Positions 52,054 through 60,579 of a stretch of 64,000 nt of DNA are shown piece by piece. The notes under the pieces are model-generated. The model was not told the DNA's origin. It saw nothing but the letters and a program-made list of their open reading frames with translations, and made no database searches. Location of the stretch: assembly GCA_910587815.1 (NCBI GenBank), contig CAJUNK010000005.1, forward strand, positions 1 through 64,000. Direction: 5' to 3'. Source of the DNA: Candidatus Gastranaerophilales bacterium (lineage in GTDB: Bacteria; Cyanobacteriota; Vampirovibrionia; Gastranaerophilales; Gastranaerophilaceae). How positions within the stretch are numbered: the stretch's first letter is position 1; every line of letters begins with the position of its first letter. A program made the position numbers and the translations under genes.

Positions 52054-54600
52054 TTACCTCCACCACTCCAATATTATCTTTCCATTGGCGCCATTGCCGC
52101 CTTTGGTTTGATTGTTTGTAATATTGGATTGGGATGATGAATCCACTCTGCCAAGATCTCTAATGGAAGCTCCTCCTCCACCTGAAGCAATGCCTGTGCC
52201 AGCTTTACCATTGGAATTATCTCCTGTATCAATTTGACCGCCTGTGCCACCTGTTCCTGTTACAGTTTTTTCTTCATCATATTTTAAAGGTGTAAAATTA
52301 CCTCCAATGCCACCTTTTACATCCACTGCATCAGCGCCCTTTAATCCTTTTTTGCAATAACTTGCCTTGCTAAAATAACTTGTGTTCTTAAAATGACAAA
52401 CATTTGATATGCTGCCGCCCGTACCGTTTGTTAAAACATTTGATGAATTAATAGAAGGGCTGTTTCCTCCATATCCGCCGCCCGCTTTGATATCGCCAAA
52501 TGCTGTGTCGCCTCCTTTTTTAGAATTTATTACATTGTTATTTAATACAAATCCGCCATTCCCGCCTTTACCTATACGCACCTTTATTATTTCATTACTT
52601 TTTACAGGAATACTGTATGTGAAAGTATTACCGGAAGCACCCCCTCCTGCTGCACCAATATTTGCAACTCTATATTCATTTGCAGAATTATCCCAATATT
52701 TGTTCCAGGAAATTCGGGCATAGCCGCCTCCGCCATTTGCGCCATTGCCTTCCATATATCCAGCTCCGCCGCCGCAGCCATAGCCTGTTGTAGGTGCTGT
52801 TGCATTTGGATTTGATGGTGTACCGCCTGTGCCCCCTGTGCAAGAAATATCTCCATTAAATACTGAAAGACTACCGCCATTTTTGCTTACACTGTTATTT
52901 GCAGCGCTTTTTCCAGTATTTATTAGTATTGTGGAAGCTCTTTTTAGCATGGTTTCATTCCCAAGCGTGGGTTCTACCTTTTGCACAAGGTTTCCTGTTG
53001 TACCAGATTTATTAATATATGCACTTGCTCCTCCTGCACCCCCGCTGCCTGTTGAAATTGTCAAGGTTTCATTAGGTGCCGCGTTTATGATACTGTTTAA
53101 AATTGTGCTACCTGAAGCACCGCCTTTGCCTTTTGATGTGTCATAATCAATGTATGAAAGCTTTATTACACCTGATCTTCCACTATAGCCTGTTTGTACG
53201 CCGGTATACACTCCACCTGCGCCGCCATTGCAGTAATCGCTGCCAAAAATTGTGCTCAAAGAACCGCCTGTATAGCCACTAGCATCTTTACCGTTTGTGC
53301 CGCCTTTGCCTGCACCTGAATTTACGCCACCACCAGCTCCTCCGCCTGTTCCTCCACCTCCGCCTCCGGCACCTGCATCACCCTTGGCGCAACATGTGTT
53401 GTCGTTGTGTAAATTTGCCTGACGCACAGAACCACCACCGCCACCTCCGCCTGGTGCATTTAAAACAATATTATTTGAACCTGTGACTAATTGTGAGGCA
53501 CCGCCGCCTCCGCCTCCACCACTTGAAACACAGTTGCAGTAGTGACAAATAGCTCCTCCGCCTCCACCTGGCTGACCACCATCTCCACCCTTAAGGTATA
53601 TTACTTTATTTGGATTTGGTATATTTGTACATGGACAAGTGTTTTGTTTTCCATAAGGTCCGCCAATTCCACCTGCACCACCTGCTTCAGTAGATGTTTT
53701 ATAAACACCTGAAAGAGGATAAGTGAAAGTATCCCCACCTTGTCCGCCACCTACAGAAGGAGCAAATCTAAGTATTCCTCCACCACCATAAGGTTTTGCG
53801 GCTTCGCCGCCGGTCATATCAAGTGAACCACCGGTAATCATACCTGATGAACCACCACCGCCAATATAGTATGTAAAATTGCTTGCATTTCCAAAATTAA
53901 TTATTCTGTTCTGAATATATCCACCGGAACCCCCGCCAAAGCCATTTCCTGAATATGAATAATAAAGTCCTGCACTATTTCCCGTGCTTCCGCCTCCCCC
54001 TCCGCCTCCGCAAGCGGTTGCTATCATATCCCTACCACGAGAGTTTAGGGGAATTGTCCAAGTTCCTGTGCCTGTAGATTGTACAGTGACATCATTGTAT
54101 TTGTCTTTTGTAACATTGCCGCTCCCATACGTTACAAAAGTTAGTGATTTTGCGCTTGAATCTATTCCTCCTCCTCCGCCGCCTGAAACAAGAGTGGCTT
54201 CTATTTTATTTACCATAGATGGAACTGTAAATTTATGAGAATTTGATACTGTTGTGTATTCTGTGTATCCTGCTGTGGGCGCTGTTCCTCCTCCGCCACC
54301 AGCACCAATAACTGTTGCTTTTATAATTCCATTGTACCCGGCAGGCACCATAAATTCGCCTTCACAATATGTAGAACCATCTGTATCTGTTTTTATTTCA
54401 TCGCATTCTGTTGAATCATAATCAATAACATGAATTACTTTGGTTGTACCTGCCGGATTCATATTTCCTGTAACATTTACATTCTCATTAAACTTTTTTG
54501 TCATAACAGGGGCCAATGCTGCCATAAGTAATGATGCCACCAAAAGTGCCATTAATAGTTCTACTAGTGAAAATGCAGCTTGCTTTTTAAAGCTTTTCAT
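52054..54600 (-). CDS. giant glycine-rich pilin-like surface protein
   Basis: An 848-residue protein. The N-terminus has a type IV prepilin leader: KKQAA then FSLVELLMALLVASLL, with F at +1 and E at +5 (Ala in place of the usual Gly at -1). The rest is a very glycine-rich, repetitive domain with G-G-G-G-x runs alternating with beta-type segments, and Cys pairs (CPC, CHYCNC, CC). It is probably processed by a prepilin peptidase and displayed as a pseudopilin or adhesin. Start is placed at the ATG at 54600; the frame continues to 54795, but that part includes a palindromic repeat. Divergent from the XRE regulator gene. Confidence 0.8.
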   Translation of the reverse strand: MKSFKKQAAFSLVELLMALLVASLLMAALAPVMTKKFNENVNVTGNMNPAGTTKVIHVIDYDSTECDEIKTDTDGSTYCEGEFMVPAGYNGIIKATVIGAGGGGGTAPTAGYTEYTTVSNSHKFTVPSMVNKIEATLVSGGGGGGIDSSAKSLTFVTYGSGNVTKDKYNDVTVQSTGTGTWTIPLNSRGRDMIATACGGGGGGGSTGNSAGLYYSYSGNGFGGGSGGYIQNRIINFGNASNFTYYIGGGGSSGMITGGSLDMTGGEAAKPYGGGGILRFAPSVGGGQGGDTFTYPLSGVYKTSTEAGGAGGIGGPYGKQNTCPCTNIPNPNKVIYLKGGDGGQPGGGGGAICHYCNCVSSGGGGGGGASQLVTGSNNIVLNAPGGGGGGGSVRQANLHNDNTCCAKGDAGAGGGGGGTGGGAGGGVNSGAGKGGTNGKDASGYTGGSLSTIFGSDYCNGGAGGVYTGVQTGYSGRSGVIKLSYIDYDTSKGKGGASGSTILNSIINAAPNETLTISTGSGGAGGASAYINKSGTTGNLVQKVEPTLGNETMLKRASTILINTGKSAANNSVSKNGGSLSVFNGDISCTGGTGGTPSNPNATAPTTGYGCGGGAGYMEGNGANGGGGYARISWNKYWDNSANEYRVANIGAAGGGASGNTFTYSIPVKSNEIIKVRIGKGGNGGFVLNNNVINSKKGGDTAFGDIKAGGGYGGNSPSINSSNVLTNGTGGSISNVCHFKNTSYFSKASYCKKGLKGADAVDVKGGIGGNFTPLKYDEEKTVTGTGGTGGQIDTGDNSNGKAGTGIASGGGGASIRDLGRVDSSSQSNITNNQTKGGNGANGKIILEWWR

Positions 54601-54734
54601 TTTGAATATTTGTATAAAAGGACCACTAAAGAGACTTGTTTTGGGGCTATTATAATTTTTTACTGAGGTCATAGACGGGGCTGTGTTCTTGTTGTAAGTA
54701 TCCGGAATGGAAAGAAAACCTAAAACATTGGTAA

Positions 54735-54759
54735 GATGCTGAAATGAGTTCAGCATGAC
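54735..54759. repeat. REP-like palindrome (GCTGAAATGAGTTCAGC core)
   Basis: GAT-GCTGAA-atgag-TTCAGC-ATGAC. This GCTGAA...TTCAGCATGAC type of palindrome is a common dispersed repeat in several bacterial groups and generates spurious VMLNSFQHL-type peptides when translated, as it does here on the minus strand. Confidence 0.65.
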
Positions 54760-54866
54760 AAGATAAAAACTTGCACTTTTTTTCATGATAAACAATTTCC
54801 TTAAAAAAATAGATGAACGATAAACAATTTTTGAATAAGTTTTGATAAATTTCAGTAAAAATAGCG

Positions 54867-54935
54867 AATTGTGGAATGAAATTCTACAATTTTACGTAAA
54901 TATTCTAAATTATTGACGAATATTTGTCAAATAAT
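54867..54935. promoter_or_regulatory. two inverted repeats between divergent genes
   Basis: First: AATTGTGGAAT / ATTCTACAATT (54867-54877 and 54881-54891, one mismatch). Second: ATTATTGAC / GTCAAATAAT (54909-54917 and 54926-54935, one bulge). Placed 90-155 bp before the XRE gene and 270-335 bp before the glycine-rich gene, they are candidate sites of the XRE regulator. Confidence 0.4.
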
Positions 54936-55021
54936 CAACAAAAATATGGTTTAGAAAATAGCTAAAGGGGGTCATGATGATTATTAATAAAGGATGAACG
55001 TTAAAACAAGGATAAATTTTA

Positions 55022-55360
55022 ATGACAAAAAGTGAAAATGAGATTGATGTAAAAAAGCTTGTAGGAAAACGCATAAGAGAATATCGTCAAAAACATAAAA
55101 TGAGCCAGGAGATGTTATCGGAAATAATTGGGATAGATAGTAAACATTTATCAAACATAGAACTCGGCAAAAATATGCCAAATCCACAATTATTATTAAA
55201 ATTGGCTAATGCTTTTGATATTGAAATCAAGGATTTGTTTGAAATATATCACCTTTTGCCTGAAAATAAGCTTCGGGGTGTTATAGTCGGGCTTTTGGAT
55301 AAATTAAATGTTGAACAATTGCAATTAACATATAAATATATAAAGACTTTTGTTATTTAG
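55022..55360 (+). CDS. XRE-family helix-turn-helix regulator
   Basis: A 112-residue protein. Residues 15-70 are a Cro/C1-type HTH (GKRIREYRQKHKMSQEMLSEIIGIDSKHLSNIELGKNMPNPQLLLKLANAFDI). The remaining 40 residues are helical and probably dimerise. AAGGA lies 10 nt before the ATG. It may control the divergent glycine-rich gene or the hydrogenase locus that follows; the sequence does not decide. Confidence 0.88.
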   Translation: MTKSENEIDVKKLVGKRIREYRQKHKMSQEMLSEIIGIDSKHLSNIELGKNMPNPQLLLKLANAFDIEIKDLFEIYHLLPENKLRGVIVGLLDKLNVEQLQLTYKYIKTFVI

Positions 55361-55442
55361 AATTATTTTTTGTATAATGATAATAAGCTTTTTACGTGTT
55401 TGTTGTTTTTGGCACAGTAAAGAAAAGGAAATATTAAGAAAA

Positions 55443-55673
55443 GTGAAAAATATTAAGATTTGCATGGGAAGTTCTTGTTTTGCAAGAGGAAATGATGAAA
55501 ACCTTGAATTTATTGAAAATTATATAAAGGAAAATAATCTTGAAGCTGAAATTGAAATAATAGGTTCAAGATGTGAAAATATTTGTGCCACAGGGCCGAA
55601 TATTATTATTGATGGTGTTAAGTATTATGGTGTTGATAAAAATAAATTGAGAGAATTGTTAAAGAATGAATAA
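55443..55673 (+). CDS. thioredoxin-like [2Fe-2S] ferredoxin (NuoE C-terminal type)
   Basis: A 76-residue protein with the fold and ligands of the NuoE/HydC C-terminal domain: KICMGSSCFARG (C-x4-C) and GSRCENICATGPNIIIDG (C-x3-C) bind a [2Fe-2S] cluster. GTG start at 55443; an earlier in-frame ATG at 55350 would add an implausible hydrophobic leader overlapping the XRE gene. Its end overlaps the sensory hydrogenase gene by 8 nt, which implies that it supplies or takes electrons for that protein. Confidence 0.85.
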   Translation: MKNIKICMGSSCFARGNDENLEFIENYIKENNLEAEIEIIGSRCENICATGPNIIIDGVKYYGVDKNKLRELLKNE

Positions 55674-57468
55674 GGTTTTTCCTGTTTATACGCTAAAAAA
55701 TGAATGCAGTGATTGCTATAAATGTGTTAGGAACTGTTTTGTAAAGGCGATTAAAATAGAATCAGGCCATGCAAGTGTTATTAGTGATAAATGCATCACT
55801 TGCGGGGCGTGCGTTTTGGCATGTCCTTCAAAGGCAAAACGCGTCAGAAATGATATAGAGAAAGTAAAAAATATTCTAATGCCAAAAAATGGCGTAAAAA
55901 CTGATGTATACGTATCTTTGGCACCCACTTTTTCGGGTGTTTTTGATAATATGCCAAAAGAAAAACTGATTGCAATATTAAAAAAATTAGGTTTTAAGGG
56001 GGTGTCTGAAACTGCACTTGGTGCACAGGAAGTTTCCATAAAAACAGCAGAAATATTGTGCGATAAAGAGATTGAAAAAACGGGACAAAAACTTTTTATA
56101 TCAAGTGCATGTCCTGTTGTTGCAGATTTTATCAGGCTTTATCATCCTGAATTTGCAAAAAATATTACACCAATTGCATCTCCTGCCTTAACTCATGCAA
56201 AACTATTAAAAGAAAAATATGGTGAGAATATAAAAGTAGTTTTTATAGGGCCTTGTATTGCAAAGAAAAATGAGGCAGATAGAAATCCAGATTTAATAAG
56301 TGCTGCACTTACTTTTGATGAATTAAAGTATTGGTTGAATGAAGAATATATTAATACCGAAAAAATAAATTATGAAAATGAACATTTTGTGCCTGAAGAT
56401 GCTTATGAAGGCGCAATTTATCCTATTGAAGGCGGAATGAATGAAACCATTAAAAAATGCCTTAGAAATTATGATTATGAAGATGTTAAAAATATAAAAT
56501 TTTTAAATGTGAGTTCTTTAGACACTATTGATAAGGTTTTGGGTGGTTTTGATGAGAGCACCTTAAAATCGAAAATTTTTATGGAAGGTCTAAGCTGTGG
56601 CGGTGGTTGTGTAGGGGGCCCTGGAGTTTCTGATACAAAAGCTGGACTTGATATTATGGCAAAAATTATCAATTACACAAAAATAAGACCTGAAATTCCA
56701 AAAACACCACAAATTGTAGCTAGTATGGAATTTGATAAAACTCCTGTAGAAAATAAAAAATTCAGTGTAGAAGAATTAAGGGGGGCGCTAAAGCGAATTG
56801 GTAAAAATTCTATTGAAGATGAATTGAATTGCGGCGGGTGCGGATATTCTTCCTGTAGGGAAATGGGATATGCACTTTTAAGAAATGAAGCTGAACCTTC
56901 ACAGTGTGCTTCATATATGAGACAGATTGCACATAGAAAGGCCGATGCGCTTTTAAGATGTATGCCATCAGCTATGGTTATGGTGGATAAAGATTTAAGG
57001 ATAGCTGAAGCAAATAATGCATTTATAAAAATGTTTATGCCCGATATGTATGATGTTTATTCGCAAAATCCTGATATGTTGAAAGGTGCACAGATAGAGC
57101 GCATTGTGGATTTTGATTTTATCTTTAAAACAGCACTTGAAGATGATAACGATATTCATAAAGAACATTATCCATCAAATGATAGATTATATGATATTAC
57201 AGCATTTACAATAGAAAAGGATGAGCTTGTAGGTGCTATCATTGTGGATGTTACAAAATCACAGGTGAACAGGGAAAAAATTGCCCAAAAAGCACATGAG
57301 GTTATAACAAAAAACATATCTATTGTTCAAAATATTGCATGCCTTTTAGGGGAGCACATGGTAGAAACAGAATTATTGTTAAGTTCTATTGCGCAAGATT
57401 ACGATAAAGATACACAAGATGAAACTGAAAAATCTGATGATTCTGCTGAAAATCCTAAAGAAGGTTAA
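55666..57468 (+). CDS. putative sensory [FeFe] hydrogenase with PAS domain (HydS type)
   Basis: A 600-residue protein. Two [4Fe-4S] motifs (C14-C24 and C43-C53) precede the H-cluster domain. The L1 motif is SSACP (146-150): C149 ligates the cluster, but the preceding Cys that relays protons in catalytic enzymes (TSCCP) is Ala. L2 is GPCIAKKNE (195-203) and L3 is MEGLSCGGGCVGG (about 306-318). Then come a four-Cys Fe-S motif (CGGCGYSSC...C, about 389-410), a PAS domain (about 430-530) and an acidic tail. This matches group C sensory hydrogenases such as Thermotoga HydS: slow enzyme, H2 sensor. A PP2C phosphatase gene follows by 2 bp. Confidence 0.85.
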   Translation: MNKVFPVYTLKNECSDCYKCVRNCFVKAIKIESGHASVISDKCITCGACVLACPSKAKRVRNDIEKVKNILMPKNGVKTDVYVSLAPTFSGVFDNMPKEKLIAILKKLGFKGVSETALGAQEVSIKTAEILCDKEIEKTGQKLFISSACPVVADFIRLYHPEFAKNITPIASPALTHAKLLKEKYGENIKVVFIGPCIAKKNEADRNPDLISAALTFDELKYWLNEEYINTEKINYENEHFVPEDAYEGAIYPIEGGMNETIKKCLRNYDYEDVKNIKFLNVSSLDTIDKVLGGFDESTLKSKIFMEGLSCGGGCVGGPGVSDTKAGLDIMAKIINYTKIRPEIPKTPQIVASMEFDKTPVENKKFSVEELRGALKRIGKNSIEDELNCGGCGYSSCREMGYALLRNEAEPSQCASYMRQIAHRKADALLRCMPSAMVMVDKDLRIAEANNAFIKMFMPDMYDVYSQNPDMLKGAQIERIVDFDFIFKTALEDDNDIHKEHYPSNDRLYDITAFTIEKDELVGAIIVDVTKSQVNREKIAQKAHEVITKNISIVQNIACLLGEHMVETELLLSSIAQDYDKDTQDETEKSDDSAENPKEG

Positions 57469-57470
57469 AG

Positions 57471-58628
57471 ATGTTTGTTGACATAAATTGCACACAGGAA
57501 AAAAAATATAATCAAAATGCTTTTGGAGATTATTTTATATCTAAACGACACAAAGGCAGATTGATTGCTGTGTTATCGGATGGCCTTGGCAGCGGAATTA
57601 AGGCAAATATTTTATCCTGCATGACAGCAACAATGCTTTTGAGATTTATTGAGGCGCAAAGAAATATTAAAGCGGCATGTGAAATTATATTAAACTCTCT
57701 TCCTGTGTGTCAGGTACGGCAAATCAGTTATTCTACTTTTTCTGCACTTGATTGTACAGATAATGGAGATGTAAAAATTGTAGAAGAGGGAAATCCGCAG
57801 TTTATCTGGATGAAAAAAAATGGTGAAATAATAGAACCTGAATGCAAGATTATAAATTCTAGAACATTTTCAAACAGACACATGAAAATATATCACATAA
57901 GAATGGATCTTGGGGATAGATTAATATTTTGTTCTGATGGTGTGACGCAATCTGGACTTGGCGGGGAAAATTTAAAACTTGGGCTTCGCCGTAGCGGCCT
58001 TATTGATGTCATAAAAAAGAAATTAAAACACCAAAGTGATATTTCAAGCAGGGAATTATCAAAATATATTGTTGAATATGCTAAATACATTGATAATAAA
58101 CATGCAAAAGATGATATTTCAGCTTGCGTTGTGCATTTTACAAAATTGAGAAAGCTATGTGTATTTACAGGCCCCCCATACCATAGTGAAAAAGATAGTG
58201 AATATGCAAAAATTTTTGATGAATTTGATGGCAAAAAGGCAATTTGTGGTGGAACTACAGCAAATCTTATTTCAAGAGAATTAAACAGAGAAATAATAAC
58301 TGAAAGCCCTTTTAATACAGGGCGGCTTCCGGCATGTTCATCTATGGAAGGGGTAGATCTTATTACGGAAGGTATTTTGACATTAAGCCTTGCAAATGAA
58401 TATTTAGAGGATGAAACAAGGATTAATGAAATCAATGCCGCAACTCGTCTTGTGAATTTAATTTTAGATAACGATTATATTTTGTTTATGGTGGGGGCGC
58501 AATTAAATCAGGCTCATTATGACCCGAATTTGCCCATTGAAATTGAAATAAGAAAAAATGTTATTAAAAAAATGAAGCGTATTTTAGAAGAAAAATATAC
58601 AAAACGCGTAAAAATACAGTATATGTAA
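57471..58628 (+). CDS. SpoIIE/PP2C-type serine phosphatase with C-terminal extension
   Basis: A 385-residue protein. The first 220 residues are a SpoIIE-like PP2C domain: GDYFISKRHKGRLIAVLSDGLGSGIKAN with the metal-binding D-G, and RLIFCSDGVTQ and KDDISACVVHF with the other metal Asp residues. The C-terminal 150 residues (KLCVFTGPPYHSEKDSEYAKIFDEF...ICGGTTANLISREL) form a separate domain of unknown role that accompanies these phosphatases. Pairing with the sensory hydrogenase suggests that H2 or redox state alters dephosphorylation of a target, which is not in the window. Confidence 0.87.
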   Translation: MFVDINCTQEKKYNQNAFGDYFISKRHKGRLIAVLSDGLGSGIKANILSCMTATMLLRFIEAQRNIKAACEIILNSLPVCQVRQISYSTFSALDCTDNGDVKIVEEGNPQFIWMKKNGEIIEPECKIINSRTFSNRHMKIYHIRMDLGDRLIFCSDGVTQSGLGGENLKLGLRRSGLIDVIKKKLKHQSDISSRELSKYIVEYAKYIDNKHAKDDISACVVHFTKLRKLCVFTGPPYHSEKDSEYAKIFDEFDGKKAICGGTTANLISRELNREIITESPFNTGRLPACSSMEGVDLITEGILTLSLANEYLEDETRINEINAATRLVNLILDNDYILFMVGAQLNQAHYDPNLPIEIEIRKNVIKKMKRILEEKYTKRVKIQYM

Positions 58629-58689
58629 AGTCATATATTATATTTAAATAACTTTATTTTACTCAAAATATAATTAACGGTGCTTTTAT

Positions 58690-58718
58690 TTTACAACCTT
58701 CAATATTTGTTCTATAAT
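58690..58718 (+). promoter_or_regulatory. strong promoter before the hydrogenase structural genes
   Basis: TTTACA (58690-58695), 17-bp spacer, TATAAT (58713-58718), about 50 bp before the ATG at 58768. It separates transcription of the sensory pair from the genes that follow. Confidence 0.7.
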
Positions 58719-58767
58719 ATTAAAATAAATATTGACGTAGATACTTTAGATGTGAGGGTGTTGAATT

Positions 58768-59031
58768 ATGAATAAAATAGAAGTAGAAATCTGTATGGGT
58801 ACCACCTGCTTCATTATGGGGGCAGAAAGCCTTCAGGAATTAGCCTCTATTTTGCAAAGAAAATACCCTGATAAAGTAGACACAAAAGGAATAGTATGTC
58901 ATGGGTTTTGTAATACAGATTGCCAGTATTCTAAAGCACCTTATGTGAAGGTGGCAGGGGATGTAATTAGCGAAGCAACTGTTGAAAAAGTTCTTGCGGC
59001 AGTAGAAAAAAAGCTTGGAGAGGAAGCTTAG
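58768..59031 (+). CDS. thioredoxin-like [2Fe-2S] ferredoxin
   Basis: An 87-residue protein of the same fold as the one at 55443. CMGTTCFIMG and VCHGFCNTDCQYSKAPYVKVAGD supply C-x4-C and C-x3-C ligands, with one additional Cys. The 9-bp gap to the group B hydrogenase gene makes it a likely electron partner of that enzyme. GAGGGTG precedes the ATG by 10 nt. Confidence 0.85.
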   Translation: MNKIEVEICMGTTCFIMGAESLQELASILQRKYPDKVDTKGIVCHGFCNTDCQYSKAPYVKVAGDVISEATVEKVLAAVEKKLGEEA

Positions 59032-59040
59032 ATAATAAAA

Positions 59041-60519
59041 ATGAGCACTAACGACAATCAGATTAAACATTTAAAAAGAGAGATTTTAATAAGAATTACA
59101 GAAGCTTTTCAAAATGATGATTTTGAAGAAAGCGCAAGAAAAATTCCATACGATATGCGCCCAAAAGGCTGTGAAGTGGATTTAAGATGCTGCGTGCATA
59201 AAGAACGCGCAGTCATTAGGGATAGAATTGTTGCTGGTCTTGGGTATGCAATTGAAGATGATGATGAATGCACACTTCTTTCAACATACGCAAAAGGGGC
59301 AACAGAAAGACAAAAACCGCAAGAAGATATTTTAACGGTGCTTCAAGGTGCTTGTAAAGGATGTGTACCAAGTTCTGTGCATGTTACAGATATGTGCCAG
59401 GGATGTGTTGCAAGGCCTTGTAAAACAACTTGCAGATTTGGTGCAATTTCAATCATAAATGGCAGGTCGCATATTGATGCATCTAAATGTAAAAATTGCG
59501 GTATGTGTATCAATGCTTGTCCTTATGGTGCAATTGCAAAAATTATTGTACCTTGTGAAAGTGTTTGTCCGGTAGATGCAATTAAAAAAGATGAATCAGG
59601 CCATGCAAAAATTGATTTTTCAAAATGCATAAGTTGTGGTAAATGTATTGGCGCCTGTCCTTTTGGTGCAATCCATGAAAAAAGCCAAATTATTGATGTT
59701 TTATCAAGAATTAAAGAAGGCAAAAATGTTATTGCAATGATGGCGCCTGCTATAGCGGGGCAGTTTCCATATCCTATTGCAAAAGTACGTACAGCACTTT
59801 TAAAAGTTGGTTTTTCTGACGTTTTAGAGGTGGCACAGGGGGCTGATATTACAACCATTACTGAAGCTGAAGACTTCAAGGAAAGAATGGCAGAAAATGC
59901 GCCATTTATGACAACATCATGTTGTGCTGCTTATAATGAACTTGTGAAAAAGCATCTTTCAGAAATTGAACCATTTGTATCTGAAACAGGGACGCCTTTG
60001 TTCTATACGGCTAAAATTGCAAAAGAAAAAGATCCAAATTGTGTGACAGTGTTTATTAGCCCTTGTGCTGCTAAAAGAAAAGAGGGCATGAATAATCCAA
60101 ATGTTGACTATATCATTAATTTTGAAGAATTAGGCAGTTTGCTTGTTGGAATGAAGATTGAAGTCAATAATCTTGAAGACACAGAATTTGAGGTGCAAAG
60201 TTCTAAAGAAGGAAGAAATTTCCCGGTTTCAGGCGGTGTTGCGCAGGCTGTAAAAAGTGCGCTTGAATTAAAGGGTGAAAATATTGAAGTGCATCCTTGC
60301 GTTATAAATGGATTAAATAAACAATCCATAAGAGAGCTTAAATCATACGCTAAAAATGCCAACTGTCCCAATGGCAACCTTGTTGAAGTTATGTCTTGTG
60401 AAGGCGGCTGTATTGGTGGCAATTCTGCTTTAAATGCACAAAGAAAGGCTCAAAAACAGGTTGATGATTATGCAAACCAAGGCGAGCCTATAATAAAAAA
60501 TGCAATGGAGCAGAAATAG
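59041..60519 (+). CDS. group B [FeFe] hydrogenase
   Basis: A 492-residue enzyme. An N-terminal domain (about 1-95) is followed by a cysteine-rich ferredoxin region (CKGCVPSS, CQGCVARPCKTTC, CKNCGMCINACP, CISCGKCIGACP) for several [4Fe-4S] clusters. H-cluster motifs are TTSCCAAYNELV (L1, both Cys present), SPCAAKRKE (L2) and MSCEGGCIGG (L3). L1 with A-A-Y in place of P-x-W, and the extra N-terminal clusters, are characteristic of group B enzymes of anaerobes. It should interconvert H2 and protons with ferredoxin; direction in vivo is unknown. Confidence 0.9.
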   Translation: MSTNDNQIKHLKREILIRITEAFQNDDFEESARKIPYDMRPKGCEVDLRCCVHKERAVIRDRIVAGLGYAIEDDDECTLLSTYAKGATERQKPQEDILTVLQGACKGCVPSSVHVTDMCQGCVARPCKTTCRFGAISIINGRSHIDASKCKNCGMCINACPYGAIAKIIVPCESVCPVDAIKKDESGHAKIDFSKCISCGKCIGACPFGAIHEKSQIIDVLSRIKEGKNVIAMMAPAIAGQFPYPIAKVRTALLKVGFSDVLEVAQGADITTITEAEDFKERMAENAPFMTTSCCAAYNELVKKHLSEIEPFVSETGTPLFYTAKIAKEKDPNCVTVFISPCAAKRKEGMNNPNVDYIINFEELGSLLVGMKIEVNNLEDTEFEVQSSKEGRNFPVSGGVAQAVKSALELKGENIEVHPCVINGLNKQSIRELKSYAKNANCPNGNLVEVMSCEGGCIGGNSALNAQRKAQKQVDDYANQGEPIIKNAMEQK

Positions 60520-60532
60520 AGCACTAAATTTG

Positions 60533-60552
60533 TTGATAAGTTTACTTATCAA
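60533..60552. promoter_or_regulatory. 20-bp palindrome upstream of hydCBA
   Basis: TTGATAAGT-TT-ACTTATCAA, perfect 9-bp arms. No T-run follows, so it is not a terminator. It lies 28 bp before the hydC start codon. The half-site TTGATAA resembles but does not equal the redox regulator Rex half-site (TTGTTAA/TTGTGAA). Confidence 0.5.
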
Positions 60553-60579
60553 GTTACAATTGAATATTAAGGAGAAAAG

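Larger units (their letters stand above)
54601..55021. other. divergent intergenic region with repeat and operator-like sites
   Basis: A 421-bp region between the leftward glycine-rich protein gene and the rightward XRE regulator gene. It holds a REP-like palindrome (54735-54759) and two inverted repeats (54867-54891, 54909-54935). The frame running from 54795 into the glycine-rich gene is considered non-coding here. Confidence 0.5.

Noticed and set aside
52409..53146. Proline-rich frames opposite the glycine-rich protein
   Set aside because: They are the antisense of GGX codons (CCN runs), with no ribosome sites; codon structure belongs to the minus strand.
54601..54795. N-terminal 65 residues of the glycine-rich frame
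   Set aside because: Contains a translated palindromic repeat, and would bury the prepilin leader; start moved to 54600.
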